Shown here: positions 1-10,293 of the stretch, piece after piece
How positions within the stretch are numbered: position 1 is the stretch's first letter
Layout: the number at the start of each line of letters is the position of its first letter
Source of the DNA: Theropithecus gelada
Lineage: Eukaryota > Chordata > Mammalia > Primates > Cercopithecidae
Assembly: GCF_003255815.1 (NCBI RefSeq)
Contig: NC_037680.1
Location: 23,440,922 to 23,504,921, forward strand
DNA length: 64,000 nucleotides
Direction: 5' to 3'
Translations under genes and position numbers: made by a program
The notes under the pieces: model-generated
Told to the model about the DNA's origin: nothing
Databases searched by the model: none
What the model saw: only the letters and a program-made list of their open reading frames with translations

Positions 1-600
1 AATAAACAAGTAAATGTGTTTCCCTGAGTTCTGTCACTCCAGCAAATAGAACCCAAACACGGGGTCCTGAGAACCCCAATACCTGATCAAATGAAAGTTC
101 AAAACTAAGAGAAGAAAAAGGCAGGAAATTAAACACTTGAAAATAACGAGCTACCATTGAAACTGCATAAAAATCACTGATTTATGGGAGACACCCTTAA
201 GTGTCTCCACTAAGAAAGCAAAGAATCCAACTGCTGGCTAGTCAGGAAAGGCATTCTAACTCATGACTGGATGAATCCAGGGTGTCCTAGAGTCCCTGAT
301 GCAAATGAAAAGTTGACCCTCAAAAAGGTTCAAATTATAACAGCCACGGAGTCTAGATCTCAGTATCTAAAGGGTCAGTCTGGTGAGTGTGAGTCCAGAA
401 AACAGCATCACAGGATCTTGGCTCTGCAAGACCCCAACCACCTACCTATGGATAAGAATAGATCCTGGCTCCCTAAGGGTAGCGGAGATAGCAAGGAGAG
501 GAGATCAAGCTGTTAGGGTGACTAAACAGGCTTAAGACAAGGTTCCAGTTCCACAAAGGACCTGGAATACAAAAAGAAACCACCCAAGAAATATAAATTC
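1..600. other. Unassigned sequence at window edge, possibly an old LTR remnant
   Basis: No exon is recognised here. The first 100 bases (a run ending in a CCTGAGTTCTGT motif, then a GGGGTCCTGAGAACCCC block) remind me of a recurrent primate LTR-type repeat, but I cannot name the family. A small perfect hairpin lies at 187-208, with 8-bp arms GGAGACAC and GTGTCTCC around CCTTAA. An 81-codon frame at 271-516 has no recognisable domain. If the CpG island at about 5.4 kb starts a minus-strand gene, this stretch lies within its first intron. Confidence 0.3.
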
Positions 601-628
601 TATGGACTATTTATCACTTACTAAAGAC

Positions 629-676
629 TGTGGAATTGCTTCTCTGGTTATGTGTGGAATTGCTTCTCTGGTTATT
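629..676. repeat. 24-bp tandem duplication
   Basis: TGTGGAATTGCTTCTCTGGT and the bases after it occur twice in direct succession, at 629-652 and 653-676, with 23 of 24 positions identical. The second copy runs straight into the TTTA-rich tail of the following inverted Alu. Confidence 0.9.
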
Positions 677-976
677 TATTTATTTATTTATTTTTTGGAG
701 ATGGAGTCCCGCTCTGTCACCCAGTCTGGCATGCAGTGGTATGATTTCAGCTCACCGCAGCCTCTGCCACCCAGGTTCAAGCGGTTCTCCTGCCTCAGCC
801 TCTGAGTAACTGGGAATACACGCACGTGCCACCATGCCAGGTTAATTTTTGTATTTTAGTAGAGATAGGGTTTCACCATGTTGGCCAGGCTGGTCTCGAA
901 CTCCTGACCTCAGGTGATCCACCAGCCTTGGCCTCCCAAAGTGCTGGGATTACAGGCGTGAGACACCACGGCGGCT
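676..976 (-). mobile_element. Alu SINE (AluS-like), minus strand
   Basis: The + strand begins with a TTTA-rich tail, then GAGATGGAGTC, and ends with the complement of the Alu 5' end. That 5' end is decayed to CACCACGGCGGC. TGGTTATTT flanks both ends and is the likely target-site duplication. This is a full-length dimer and a non-coding retrotransposed copy. Open frames inside it (602-805 and 826-1020) are Alu text, not genes. Confidence 0.93.
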
Positions 977-1210
977 GTGGTTATTTTTTAAATACTCAAA
1001 AAAAATTATCATCTGTTTAAATGACTTGTGTGATCCTACAGAGCATAGGGAAAAAGCACTAGATATTCTTACTAATTGTCTGATTCTATATCCTAACTCC
1101 ATCTACAACTATTCTGAAATATTCTAGATACCTCACACACACTTAGTTAAGGTGTTTGTCATTATTTCAAAACTCCGTATGAGAAAAGTGCTTTAAAAAT
1201 GAAAATCTTG

Positions 1211-1510
1211 GCCGGGCGCGGTGGCTCACGCCTGTAATCCCAGCACTTTGGGAGGCCGAGACGGGCGGATCACGAGGTCAGGAGATCGAGACCATCCTGG
1301 CTAACACGGTGAAACCCCGTCTCTATTAAGAAATACAAAAAACTAGCCGGGCGAGGTGGCGGGCGCCTGTAGTCCCAGCTACTCGAGAGGCTGAGGCTGG
1401 AGAATGGCGTGAACCCGGGAGGCGGAGCTTGCAGTGAGCTGAGATCCAGCCACTGCACTCCAGCCTGGGCCACAGAGCGAGACTCCGTCTCAAAAAAAAA
1501 AAAAAAAAAA
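1211..1510 (+). mobile_element. AluY, Old World monkey YRa-like, plus strand
   Basis: This is a complete Alu from GCCGGGCGCGGTGG to a pure A tail of about 22 bases. A perfect 14-bp target duplication (AAATGAAAATCTTG) sits at about 1197-1210 and 1511-1524. The young AluY hallmark GAATGGCGTGAACCC is present. GATCCAGCCAC stands where human AluY has GATCGCGCCAC; this is a CpG-decayed form of the macaque/baboon variant GATCCGGCCAC. The intact tail and exact duplication indicate a recent insertion. It lies inside the proposed intron 1 of the minus-strand gene. Confidence 0.95.
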
Positions 1511-2015
1511 AAATGAAAATCTTGCAGGCAAACTGAGTACTTCCCAAGGATATGGTGAGACAGCATACTCTGTGAGCAATGGATGCTCAGGGCACCAGAA
1601 TAATTCCTGATCCTTCCTGTAGGTGACAGAGGTCTTAAAATATCTTCGGTCTGAATAGAAGAAACTGGTCTGGCAGTGAGTAGGCCAGGCAGACTAGGAC
1701 TGACATCAGAACCAGCAACAATAGATGTGAGCTGATTTGCTTCCTATAAGTTAAATACCATCCTACTCTACCGTACAACTGCTTTCAGTAATAATACTAG
1801 TAGAAAAAAAAAAATGAAAGCAGTTCAAAGACATCCCTATGAAGGAAGGCTATTACCTCTATGACTCTACATGTTCAACTAGGAATCATCCTATGGAATT
1901 GGCTCTGCATCTCCTCAGCCCAAATTTTACCCTGGCAACTTAAAGAATGGAGTGTTGGTTTGTACTTTCCAAGAGAAATGCTTGAAAATTTTCCTCAGTT
2001 TTTTTAAAAAAATAA

Positions 2016-2290
2016 CCAGGCAGGGCACAGTGGCTCACATCTGTAATCCCAGCACTTTGGGAAGCCAAGGCGGGAGATCGAGACCAGCTTGGCCAACATG
2101 GTGGAACTCCATCACTACTAAAATACAAAAAATATTACCCAGGTGTGGTGGTGCATTCCTGCAATCCCAGCTACTCAGGAGGCTGAGGCAGGAGACCACT
2201 TGAACCAGGGAGGCGGAGGCTGCAGTGAGCTGCAATCACACCACTGCAATCCAGCCTGGGTGACAGAGTGAGACTCTGCCTCAAAAAAAA
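2016..2290 (+). mobile_element. Alu SINE (older, slightly deleted), plus strand
   Basis: Alu text starts near CAGGGCACAGTGGCTCAC and ends in GACTCTGCCTCAAAA. About 15-20 bases are missing after the left A/B box region, and the CpGs are decayed, so it is an S-class or older copy. Confidence 0.9.
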
Positions 2291-2317
2291 CTAAAATTAA
2301 AAAACATGCTATTCTGA

Positions 2318-2351
2318 CATAAAAAAAAAAAAAAAAGAAGAAGAAGAAGAG
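2318..2351. repeat. A-run followed by (GAA)n
   Basis: A run of about 17 A is followed by four to five AAG/GAA units. It lies about 30 bases beyond the tail of the preceding Alu and may be part of a decayed compound tail. Confidence 0.7.
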
Positions 2352-3170
2352 GTAAGAATACAAGAAAAAGAATACACAGTGTTCTTCATGTAACACCAAC
2401 AAGAAGCATAATATATCAAATACAACCTAAAACTGTTTAAAATATCATTTGAGACAATTTGCCAAGGTAGTCTGAACTCTGAAAGTTATGTTCCTTACAA
2501 AGGTCTATATGCTGAAAAACATCCTTATAAAATAAAACCAAGATTGTAAAATGTGGCCTATGGTAACAATCAAGAGGGTCACTCAATTCATGTTGTCACA
2601 CTTTGCTCTCGTGGAAACATTATATTTTAGCTCACCTAAGGTGTTCTATTACTAAAGTAATGTTCTTTCCCAATATCAGAGTGACTAAGAACACAATTCA
2701 CACTGTTAAGTTTCTTCCCCCAATTTTTCTAATCTGACACCTGCTACCTCTTTCAATATTGGAATTCAACCTAACAGAGTTATCTGGTTCAACATAAAAA
2801 AGGAACTGAGTTATTTCAAGTTTACTATATCATGATTCAGGACTTCCTGGCACTCTGCTACCTTCAGAAATTAGATAAAGCCCAACAAGATCATAAGCAT
2901 TTAAAGAGTACCCACTTCACTTGAAAATGGGTACACACAGATGAGCAGGACGTAGCCGAACTCACGAAGCGCCTACCAGGAAAGTGCACACAGGCCAACA
3001 AATATTTACTAAATGTCTACACTAAACACTGTGCTCTGGGATGCAAAAAATTCATCTCACCACAGCAAGAACTTCAAGACTCATGCATTTGAGGCCCACT
3101 TTGAAATGTGAGATTGGGCATGCTGGAATTAGATTATTACATGTGATAGGATTTCCCTTCCTAAGTGATA
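2352..3170. other. Unique sequence, no gene seen
   Basis: No exon, RNA gene or clear repeat is recognised. A weak L2-like phrase (AATATTTACTAAATGTCTAC) occurs near 3000-3020. On the minus-strand gene model this is intronic. Confidence 0.4.
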
Positions 3171-3458
3171 GTCATGCATCACATAACATTTTAGTCAACA
3201 AGACATCGAATATACAACTGTGGCCCCGTAAGATTATAATACCGTATTTTTACTGTACCTTTTCTAAGTTTAGATATGTTTAGATACAGTATTCAGTACA
3301 GTAACATGCTGAACAGAGATGTAGCCCAGGACTAATAAACTATACCACATAGCCTAAGTGTGCAGTAGGTTATACCATGTAGATTTGTGTGAGTACACTC
3401 TATGATGCTCCCACAAGTATCTTTTCTCGGAACATACCTGTCATTAAATGACACATGA
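3171..3458. mobile_element. Tigger-type non-autonomous DNA transposon (MITE)
   Basis: The element has inverted ends: it opens GTCATGCATCACATAAC, and its far end reads as the complement of GTCATGTGTCATTTAATG. Internal phrases about a TATACCACATAGCCTA block and a poorly conserved TACTGTACC run match, from memory, a well-known TcMar-Tigger-derived primate MITE. It has no coding capacity. The exact subfamily is not assigned. Confidence 0.75.
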
Positions 3459-4880
3459 CGATATCAAGGTTTATATACACCATAACTCTAAGACTCTTAA
3501 AATACCAATCTGCTGGAAGTGACGTAGGCTATCCGAATCAAAAATATGAATCGATTCTTGAAGCGCAAGATAATTACTAATTTGAAAAAACTGGAAAGTA
3601 ATGTTTAAACTGATAGAATGCAAATACTTCCTATGAACAATTTATGGCATTATCAGTCTAATAGGTCCAAATCATAAATTAAGAACAAAAATTAAATTTA
3701 GTTAATTACTTGGCTTTTTAAGATGCCATAATCAAACAAACTTTAGTACAAGAATAGAAGAGGTCTGAATTACCTAGGTAAGTGTTTAGTTAATTAAGAC
3801 AACTAGTTCTATTCGGCTCCTGCTAAATTTCATCAAGAAACTGCCTTCGATTCTTAATTTCTCTATAAAATAATGCGACTGGATTATACTACTAAAGTCC
3901 CTTACACATCGAAAATTCTGTACTTCTGTGATGCATAAGATTAAAACGTCAACACAATTTTCAAATCAAGACTAAAGAAGCCATCTTAACTTTGCAAACG
4001 TGATGTTAAAAAATCTATTTCCTGCCTTATTGCAAGTATTATGCTTCAGATTTTACCTATTCATTGTTTTCAAGTATGTCAAAGAAAGTTTCGTGACCCT
4101 CAATACTAAAACTGTTTCATTTAACACAGTACAGGACCCTAAGGAAAATGTATACCAAAAGGGAGTGGGAGCCGAGAAGAATCTAATCCAAATCAGACCT
4201 GGAACGCACCAATTAAAATTCAATATTTCACTTGGTATGTGCGTTCCTACATGAAACTCCTGTCATGGTTAAAGCTAAAGGTTAAACAGGTTAATAGAAA
4301 CCAATAGAATGGCTCTATTGAATTGTACTGAACTTCTTTTTCAGCAGCTCCTTTACCTTACCGCTATGTTCAGCTTTAAAATCAACTTCAGGGGTAGGCA
4401 CCAAATAGGCACCAAATAACCAAGGTGAGCCACGGCAGCCGGGGGCTGCAAACTGAAATCCATCTCGTGTGGAAAATCATCATCAACTCACGTTTTCCAT
4501 TTCAAACTGCGATACAGGTGGAGGAAAAGCTGTAAAAGCCTTCTCTTTGAACCTCACATCACACCGCCTCAAGGCATTAACTTAAGAATCTCAAGATAAC
4601 CTAAAGCAGCAGTTGTCAGACTCTAAAAGTTGTATGTGCGGGAGAAGGCAAAAAAACTACTTCGGGACTAAAGGTTAAATTTCGCTGCTGGATTCCCAAG
4701 ACTTAAATTCAGAGAATCTTTCCACCTGGACAGAATGGGATTGTCTGGATCCCGATGAAAATGGGAAATTATGTGCTTAATCCTCAAACGAGGGATTCCG
4801 GGATGGGGGACACAGTGAGGGTCCTCACACTCGGCTGGCAGAGGGGAGTGGGACGCTGGTGAGGTCTGGTAACTGAGGGC
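3459..4880. other. Unique sequence flanking the CpG island, no exon called
   Basis: Composition rises from AT-rich to mixed toward the CpG island. Short frames at 4000-4254 (+) and 4668-4931 (-) have no recognisable domain and no convincing splice context. It is probably the proximal part of intron 1 of the proposed minus-strand gene. Confidence 0.4.
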
Positions 4881-5421
4881 GACCAGAAGCCAGACGCGAA
4901 GGTTTCCCTCAGGAAGGCCTGGGGCTCGCACTGCAAGGGGCCAAGCGCCGGGCAGCCTGGTGGTCGGCGAAGCACCCTAGCCAACTCAGGCCAACCCGGG
5001 CGCCCGGCCTCCCTTCTCCCGCGCGAGGGCGACGTGCCCCCACCCGTCCTTGCAGGCTGCGCGAGGAAGAAGCCGAGCGCCGGGCTGCGAAAACCAGCAC
5101 GCACGACGTGTAGGCACCAAGAAAACGCAATTCGAACACGACCAGTTTGCAGAAGGAACAAAACGCCACGGCCTAGATGCCCCATTCCGAGCGCGGTGCG
5201 GACGGCGGCGCAGGGAGCGCAGCGCGTGCGCCCGGGAAGCGCGCGGCTCTCAGCTCCGCCTCCCCCACACCCCCCGCCCCCGGCTCCCCGCGCCGCAGCC
5301 GCTGCTGCTGCCCCTCTGGGAACTCCGCGCAGCGCAGCCCCGCGAGGCGGGCGCCGGGGAGGGGAGGGGCCGCGCTCCCCGCCTCCCCGCCGGCCCGCGC
5401 GGCTCCCCAGCCCGGAGCCTA

Positions 5422-5430
5422 CTCACCTCC
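5422..5430 (-). promoter_or_regulatory. Splice donor site (minus strand)
   Basis: The minus-strand text GGAG|GTGAG(T) matches the U1 consensus at nearly every position. It sits inside the CpG island with the purine-rich GGA run upstream, a common first-exon/intron-1 arrangement. Confidence 0.6.
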
Positions 5431-5680
5431 TCCTCCTCCTCCTCCTTGTCTCTCCCTCCTGGCCACCGGCGCGGCCCAGCCGGCGACGCGCTGACGCCGT
5501 GCCCCTCCCCCGCGGCCGCCGCGGATGCCGCCGCCCCTCCCGGCCCGCGGCCGCCCCGGCCTCCAGGCGCGTCAGGCGCTGGCCCCGCCCCTCGGCCCGC
5601 CCGCGCAGTCGAGGCTCCGCCTCTCTGCGCCGCCCAGACTCTGCGGGCGCTAGGTCCGTGAGTCAGCGGCCGCTCCCGCC
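5427..5680 (-). other. Putative non-coding first exon of an unidentified minus-strand gene
   Basis: Read on the minus strand, the CpG island contains a run of GGA triplets (5428-5446) ending in GAG|GTGAGT, an excellent splice donor whose last exon base is 5427. The plus strand shows no CAT between 5428 and 5780, so no minus-strand start codon exists in the likely exon. That fits a 5'-UTR-only exon with the coding start in a later exon, to the left and probably outside the window. The upstream limit (transcription start) is a guess from the GC boxes at 5581-5605 and the TGAGTCAGC site near 5660. I do not recognise the gene. The 177-codon minus frame at 5250-5783 crosses the donor and is treated as a GC-rich artefact. 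Confidence 0.5.
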
Positions 5681-5790
5681 CGCGCGAGTCGCTCCGCCCT
5701 GGCCCGCGGGCTAGGCCCCTCGCACCTGCCCACTGTCCCCCGGCCTCGCTGTGCTCCCCACCTCCCTGCGTGCCCTTTCCCATTTCGTCA

Positions 5791-7050
5791 GCACCCTGTC
5801 CGCCCCTTCAGCTTTTTCGTACTCTTTCCCCAACCTACTAGTCCTGTTCTAAGCTCGCATAGTCACCTTCTCTTTCCTTCTGGAAGGTCTGTGCTGTTCA
5901 TTAGGTCGACCTCGGGTTCCTCCTGCAGTTTTCCAGCCGGACCCTTGCATCTCATTTCCCAGTCCACTCCCCGGCCTGCTAGAGCCTCAGGGCTCCTGTG
6001 CGTTCCCGGCTCCCTTGCCGGCACCCCTACCTGCTGTGCAGCCCGTACTCCTCCACAGCTGCTTTGCCAATGCCTCTTAGTATCCCTCCCTCTGGACCTT
6101 CTCGGTTCCCTCCTGGCAAGGCTCTTGCCTTCCTTTCTCCATTTTTCGCGTCCTTTGGGTTCTGGCTACTACACACACTTCTGATGCAGTTTGAGTATTC
6201 AATAATTGCATGTTCGCCGTCCCACTTACGCGAAGAGAGTCACATTGAGTAATTAAAAATCACAAAACAAAGCGACAGCAGTGGAGACCATCTTTTGACT
6301 TGCATAGTTCCATCTATATTTTCCTCGTGCAATAATATTTTCATTGCCATTTGAATTTCAAGGAATGGGATTTTCTGTTGGGGCTTAAAATTCACAAGTG
6401 TTGGATTTTTTTTCCCCTGCGACCTAATTTCACTTTAGCTCTTTTATTTATGGAATACATAGTAAAAAGAGTACCAGGAAGTCCCAGGTGTTCTTTTGAC
6501 TGTAAAGTGAGGAATGTGTCCCTTCTTTAAATTTCCTTTCTGAAGTAAAGGATCCTTTCTGAAGTAAAGGATTTTGTATCTGGAAGGAGGTTGTAGGTTA
6601 AATGACTCTGGCCAAGGCAAAACATGCAAATGTAACTGGATGTCTGGTTTATTAAGTAACTTCATTTTTAAAACTGCAACTTGGAAGAGTTAGGCTGTGA
6701 TGCGGAAATGAGTTAAGAAACATACGAAAATAAAGGAAATCGGTTAGGCCTTTGTAGTTATATCCACAAGTTGCTTTAAGTTATGTGAGTAAACATTCTT
6801 ATCCTTAAATTGAAGCGTTGAAACTATCTTCCGTTCTAAACAAAATCCAGCTCTGTGTGGACATTCAAAGTTTAAAACCGTTGTTGAATTGAACAACAGC
6901 ATTGTAAGCATTTGAAAGCCTAATAAACCATCTGTCCATCCACTTTCACACAAATTGAGAAACAGAAAAGAGTAAATGCCAAAACCTGAAAGTGAGTGTT
7001 CCTGACTGCATATGAAACTAGCAAATCCTGTTACACAGAATAAGGTACAA
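5791..7050. other. Promoter-distal flank, no gene seen
   Basis: GC content falls from moderately pyrimidine-rich (5800-6180) to AT-rich. Frames at 5891-6252 (+), 6444-6665 (-) and 6744-7094 (-) show no recognisable domains. If the island is bidirectional, a divergent plus-strand transcript could start near 5700-5800, but no donor or coding start convinces me. Confidence 0.4.
6535..6572. repeat. 19-bp tandem duplication
   Basis: CCTTTCTGAAGTAAAGGAT is present twice back to back. Exact short duplications like this usually arise by replication slippage. Confidence 0.85.
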
Positions 7051-7315
7051 AATGCTTCTCCACTTACGATGGGGTTACTTCCCAGTAAACACAATGTAGG
7101 TTGAAAGTATTGTAAGCCGAAATTGCATTTAATGCTAGCAACACAGCAGATGGTCCTTGACTTCCAATATTTTCAACTTTAGGATGGTATGAAATGTATA
7201 TGCATTCAGTAGAAACCGTAACTCCATCATAAGTCATAAAAAGTTCCTCAACTTACCATGGGGTTACATCCAGATAAACCCATTGTAAAATGGAAAAATT
7301 CTAAATCGAACCACA
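7050..7315. mobile_element. Tigger-type DNA transposon remnants
   Basis: CTTACGATGGGGTTAC (about 7062) and CTTACCATGGGGTTACATCC (about 7251) are two copies of a characteristic Tigger terminal phrase. Between them is GGTCCTTGACTTCCAATATT (about 7151). The arrangement suggests a short internally deleted element beside a second fragment. No transposase frame is present. Confidence 0.7.
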
Positions 7316-7469
7316 ATATCTGAAAAATCCTAAAGTTTGTGGCTGCTATTTCATTGCTTTTAAAATAGGATTACATAATTTTATAATTAAACTGGAAGTT
7401 TAATTGGGAGTCTAAACCTTTCATTTTAAAATGAAAAAAATTTAAATCTTTTTAAACTTGATTAAGAAC

Positions 7470-7570
7470 TGAAGCCCAGAGATAGTAAGTTGTTTACCCA
7501 ATATAACCCAGCTTAATTGGAAACAAAGCCAGGGTTCAAACTCAGACTTTCTGTCTCACATACCTGCCAG
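7470..7570 (-). repeat. MIR SINE fragment
   Basis: The series GAAGCCCAGAGATAGTAAG, then TTGTTTACCCAA, then CAGGGTTCAAACTCAGAC is the reverse-oriented MIR core. It is old and diverged. Confidence 0.6.
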
Positions 7571-8780
7571 CATCTGGCTCATATTAATAGTTAACACTTA
7601 CATAAAGCAATTCAACATCAAAATTCCTTGACTTTGCAGCTTTGCCTACATGGTCTGAGTGATGTATGAAATTGCACTTGGCATTAGCTAAGAAGGTATT
7701 TCTGTCAGAAGCTGTTTTGTCCCACTAATTTCAAGGATTCCTGTTGCACAACTTTCATCTCAGTCAGGGTTCATCTGCATGATCCAGGCAATTCTGGCCA
7801 GACCTCCAGAGCCATGAACCAACCAAATGCATTCATCCTCGGTGGTGACAAGGTCTGTGCCTAATTTTAAGAATTATTAAGTCCTTATTGCCAAGAAAAT
7901 TATGACATCACTGGGAAGGTAAAATATGAAACACAAAATGATAATTCAACACTACTAATGAGGGATTCAATTGTCAATTACCAATTTTAAGATAATAATC
8001 CATGTAAATTAAGGAAAGACTTCTTAACAATAACAACAAAAAAAAGGACAAAAAATGAAATTTAGAATTTAGGTTGGCTTATGGAGTAAAAAGGTAAAGG
8101 AAATTGCTTAAACAAAGGTAGTAAGAAGAAAATAGGCACATCAATAACCAGGGAAAAGATAGGAATCAGCTGAGCTAAAACAGGAGATTCATTTTAGAAA
8201 CAACAGAAAACTAACTGAAATAACAGAGTAGGATCAATGATCAAGAGCCTAAATTTGAGCCTGAGGTATTTATTCTAATAGGAAATCATCTGGGTGAACT
8301 TGCAATGGGGAGAGGAGGACAAGACAGGGTGACCATAACCTTGTCTGGTTCTAATGAAGCGAATAGAATTTAAAAGAATCATTGGTCATGAATACAACTG
8401 AGGAAAGACTTGGGTTCACTGAGTATATATAAGAATCAAAGACGAGAATGAAGTCCAAAATGACTTTAGGATTGTGGAAAGAGTCAATAACAGGATATAC
8501 AGACCTTCGCACCTTAGAGTTGGAAAATGATCAACACTCACTGGTACAGCCTCTAAATTGATCGATAAGGAAGCCAGACATTTTCCCAAGGTAGATCCTC
8601 ATCGTCACAAACTCATTCCAGAAAACTGTAGTTTACTGTTTAAATAGAATTAGAAGGTAAAAAAGAAAACTCTCACCCCGTTCTTGTCCCTGTTGGCGTT
8701 TTATGGTCAGCTAATTTTTATTTCTACTTCAGCCCCACTGATATAAAAGTGCTCAGTAATCCAGCATATAATATTATAGT
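7571..8780. other. Unique sequence, no gene seen
   Basis: AT-rich and without a recognised exon, RNA gene or strong repeat signal. Confidence 0.4.
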
Positions 8781-9227
8781 AGGAAATAAATCAGTAAGTG
8801 TTTGTTAAATAAGTACCAAATGCATTTTGGTATGTTTCTACTCAGAACTCTGCTAGGTGTGGAAGCCTAGAAAAGTATAAAAAGGGAAGAGCCTCTGCCT
8901 TTCAGAAGCTTACAATGTGGTTGAAGAAAAAAGTTCAAAGCGCCTGAAACAATAGAGAGTAAATTCCATGGACAGTGAGAAGAACATATGTGGACTGGAA
9001 GGTGTGTTTATATGGAAACAGGGAGGAATACTGTCGAATGGATTGGAAGTAATATGATCTATAAAGTTCATTATTCAACACATTTTCGTTAATCTTTAAG
9101 CACCCTTCTAGGTATTGGAGGTAAAGTAGTAAAATAAAAACTCCTATTCCTATTGAGGTTACATTCTGTTCAGGAGAGACAGAGAAGAACAAGTAGATAC
9201 ACAACTATAAGAATAACAGGTGCTCTG
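8780..9227 (+). repeat. L2 LINE fragments
   Basis: Weak L2 3'-region phrases occur near 8800-8930 and more clearly at 9070-9200 (caacac-attttcgttaat, then a gcacccttctaggtattggagg block). The second fragment is interrupted by the AluY at 9228 and continues a short way after 9530. Confidence 0.5.
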
Positions 9228-9529
9228 GGCCGACCGCGGTGGTTCACACCTGTAATCCCAGCACTTCGGGAGGCCAAGGTGGGCGGATCACGAGGTCAGG
9301 AGATCGAGACCATCCTGGCTAACACGGTGAAACCCTGTCTCTAATAAAAATACAAAAAATTAGCCGGGTGTGGTGGTGGGAGCCTATAGTCCCAGCTACT
9401 CGGGAGGCTGAAGCAGGAGAATGGTGTGAACCTGAGAGGCGGAGTTTGCAGTGAGCCAAGATCACACCACTGCACTCCAGCTTGGGTCACAGAGCAAGAC
9501 TCCATCTCAAAAAAAAAAAAAAAAAAAAA
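9228..9529 (+). mobile_element. AluY, plus strand
   Basis: Full-length Alu with a long A tail. The 19-bp target duplication is AAGAATAACAGGTGCTCTG at 9209-9227 and AAGAGTAACAGTTGCTCTG at 9528-9546. AluY-type text (GATCACGAGGTCAGGAGATC) is intact. It is inserted into an L2 remnant. Confidence 0.95.
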
Positions 9530-9884
9530 GAGTAACAGTTGCTCTGAAGAAAATAAAGGGCAAAGGTGTCAGAATGCATGTGTAGGGAGTAGGACTGACC
9601 CTTCTGAGGAGCACTTAAACTATCACTTGAATGAAAGAAACAACCAGTCATGGATGATCCAGAGAAGAGTAGCTCAGGCAGATAGTATGCCAGTGTAGAG
9701 CCCTAAGAAGCAACATGTGAACTCTAAGAGAAGAGTTTCCATAGAATGAGGAGGTAAGAAGTAAGGAAAGGGAAGCAGTGAACTCTCTGAGTATAAAAAC
9801 CAGTACAACTCAAAGTGTGCAAAAGGATATGTGTATTTTATTTGCCTTTTAAGGCCATTTATACTTTGAAATACTATTGAATTT

Positions 9885-10211
9885 TTTTTGTTTGTTTGTT
9901 TTTGTTTTTGTTTTTGTTTTTGTTTTTGAGACAGTCTGGCTCTGTCGCCCAGGCTGGAATGCAGTGGCGCGATCTCGGCTCACTGCAACCTCCACCTCCT
10001 AGATTCAAGCGATTCTCCTGCCTCAGCCTCTCAAGTAGCTGGGACTACAGGCGTGTGCCACCATGCCTGGCTAAATTTTTTTTGTGTGTTTTTAGTAGAA
10101 ACAGGGTTTCACTATGCTAGCCAGAATGGTCTCGATCTCCTGATCTCATGATCTGCCCGCCTTGGCCTGCCACAGTGCTGGGATTACAGGCGTGAACCAC
10201 CGTATCCGGCC
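9885..10211 (-). mobile_element. AluY, minus strand, with (TTTTTG)n tail
   Basis: The reverse-oriented tail has become a TTTG/TTTTTG microsatellite at about 9882-9928. The body ends in the complement of GGCCGGATACGG. The target duplication AAATACTATTGAATTT occurs at about 9870 and 10213. The 10081 region carries an extra TTTTTGTGTG stretch. The frame at 9896-10120 is Alu text. Confidence 0.95.
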
Positions 10212-10240
10212 CAAATACTATTGAATTTCTAAATCCATTT

Positions 10241-10293
10241 AAATGCTCCCATCAGGTCTAACTTTTAATTAAATGCTGCCATCAGGTCTAACT
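10241..10293. repeat. 30-bp tandem duplication
   Basis: AAATGCT(C/G)CCATCAGGTCTA begins at 10241 and again at 10271, with 22 of 23 aligned bases the same. It is a slippage-type duplication just beyond the AluY. Confidence 0.85.

Larger units (their letters stand above)
4880..5790. promoter_or_regulatory. CpG-island promoter
   Basis: This roughly 900-bp block is very GC-rich and dense in CpG, in strong contrast to the AT-rich surroundings and unlike any Alu. It contains several GC boxes or Sp1-like sites (CCCCGCCC at 5581-5605, CCCGCCCCC near 5272, GGGGAGGGGAGGGG near 5354). A palindromic GCGCGTGCGC at 5222-5231 is close to the NRF1 consensus. TGAGTCAGC at 5659-5667 resembles an AP-1/MARE site. 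No TATA or CCAAT box was seen. Such islands mark broad housekeeping or developmental promoters and are often bidirectional. The splice donor on the minus strand gives the most likely direction. Confidence 0.85.

Noticed and set aside
602..1566. Protein-like frames with phrases such as ESRSVTQ, SAGITGV and SSWDYR
   Set aside because: These are the familiar translations of Alu sequence, repeated in many frames through the window.
5034..5714. 226-, 203- and 105-codon plus frames in the CpG island
   Set aside because: Overlapping open frames in three phases and on the other strand are expected in very GC-rich DNA with few stop codons. Pro/Arg/Ala-rich, no domain.
5250..5783. 177-codon minus frame through the putative first exon
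   Set aside because: It crosses the strong donor at 5427/5426 and starts upstream of the likely transcription start. Low-complexity Gly/Arg/Glu.
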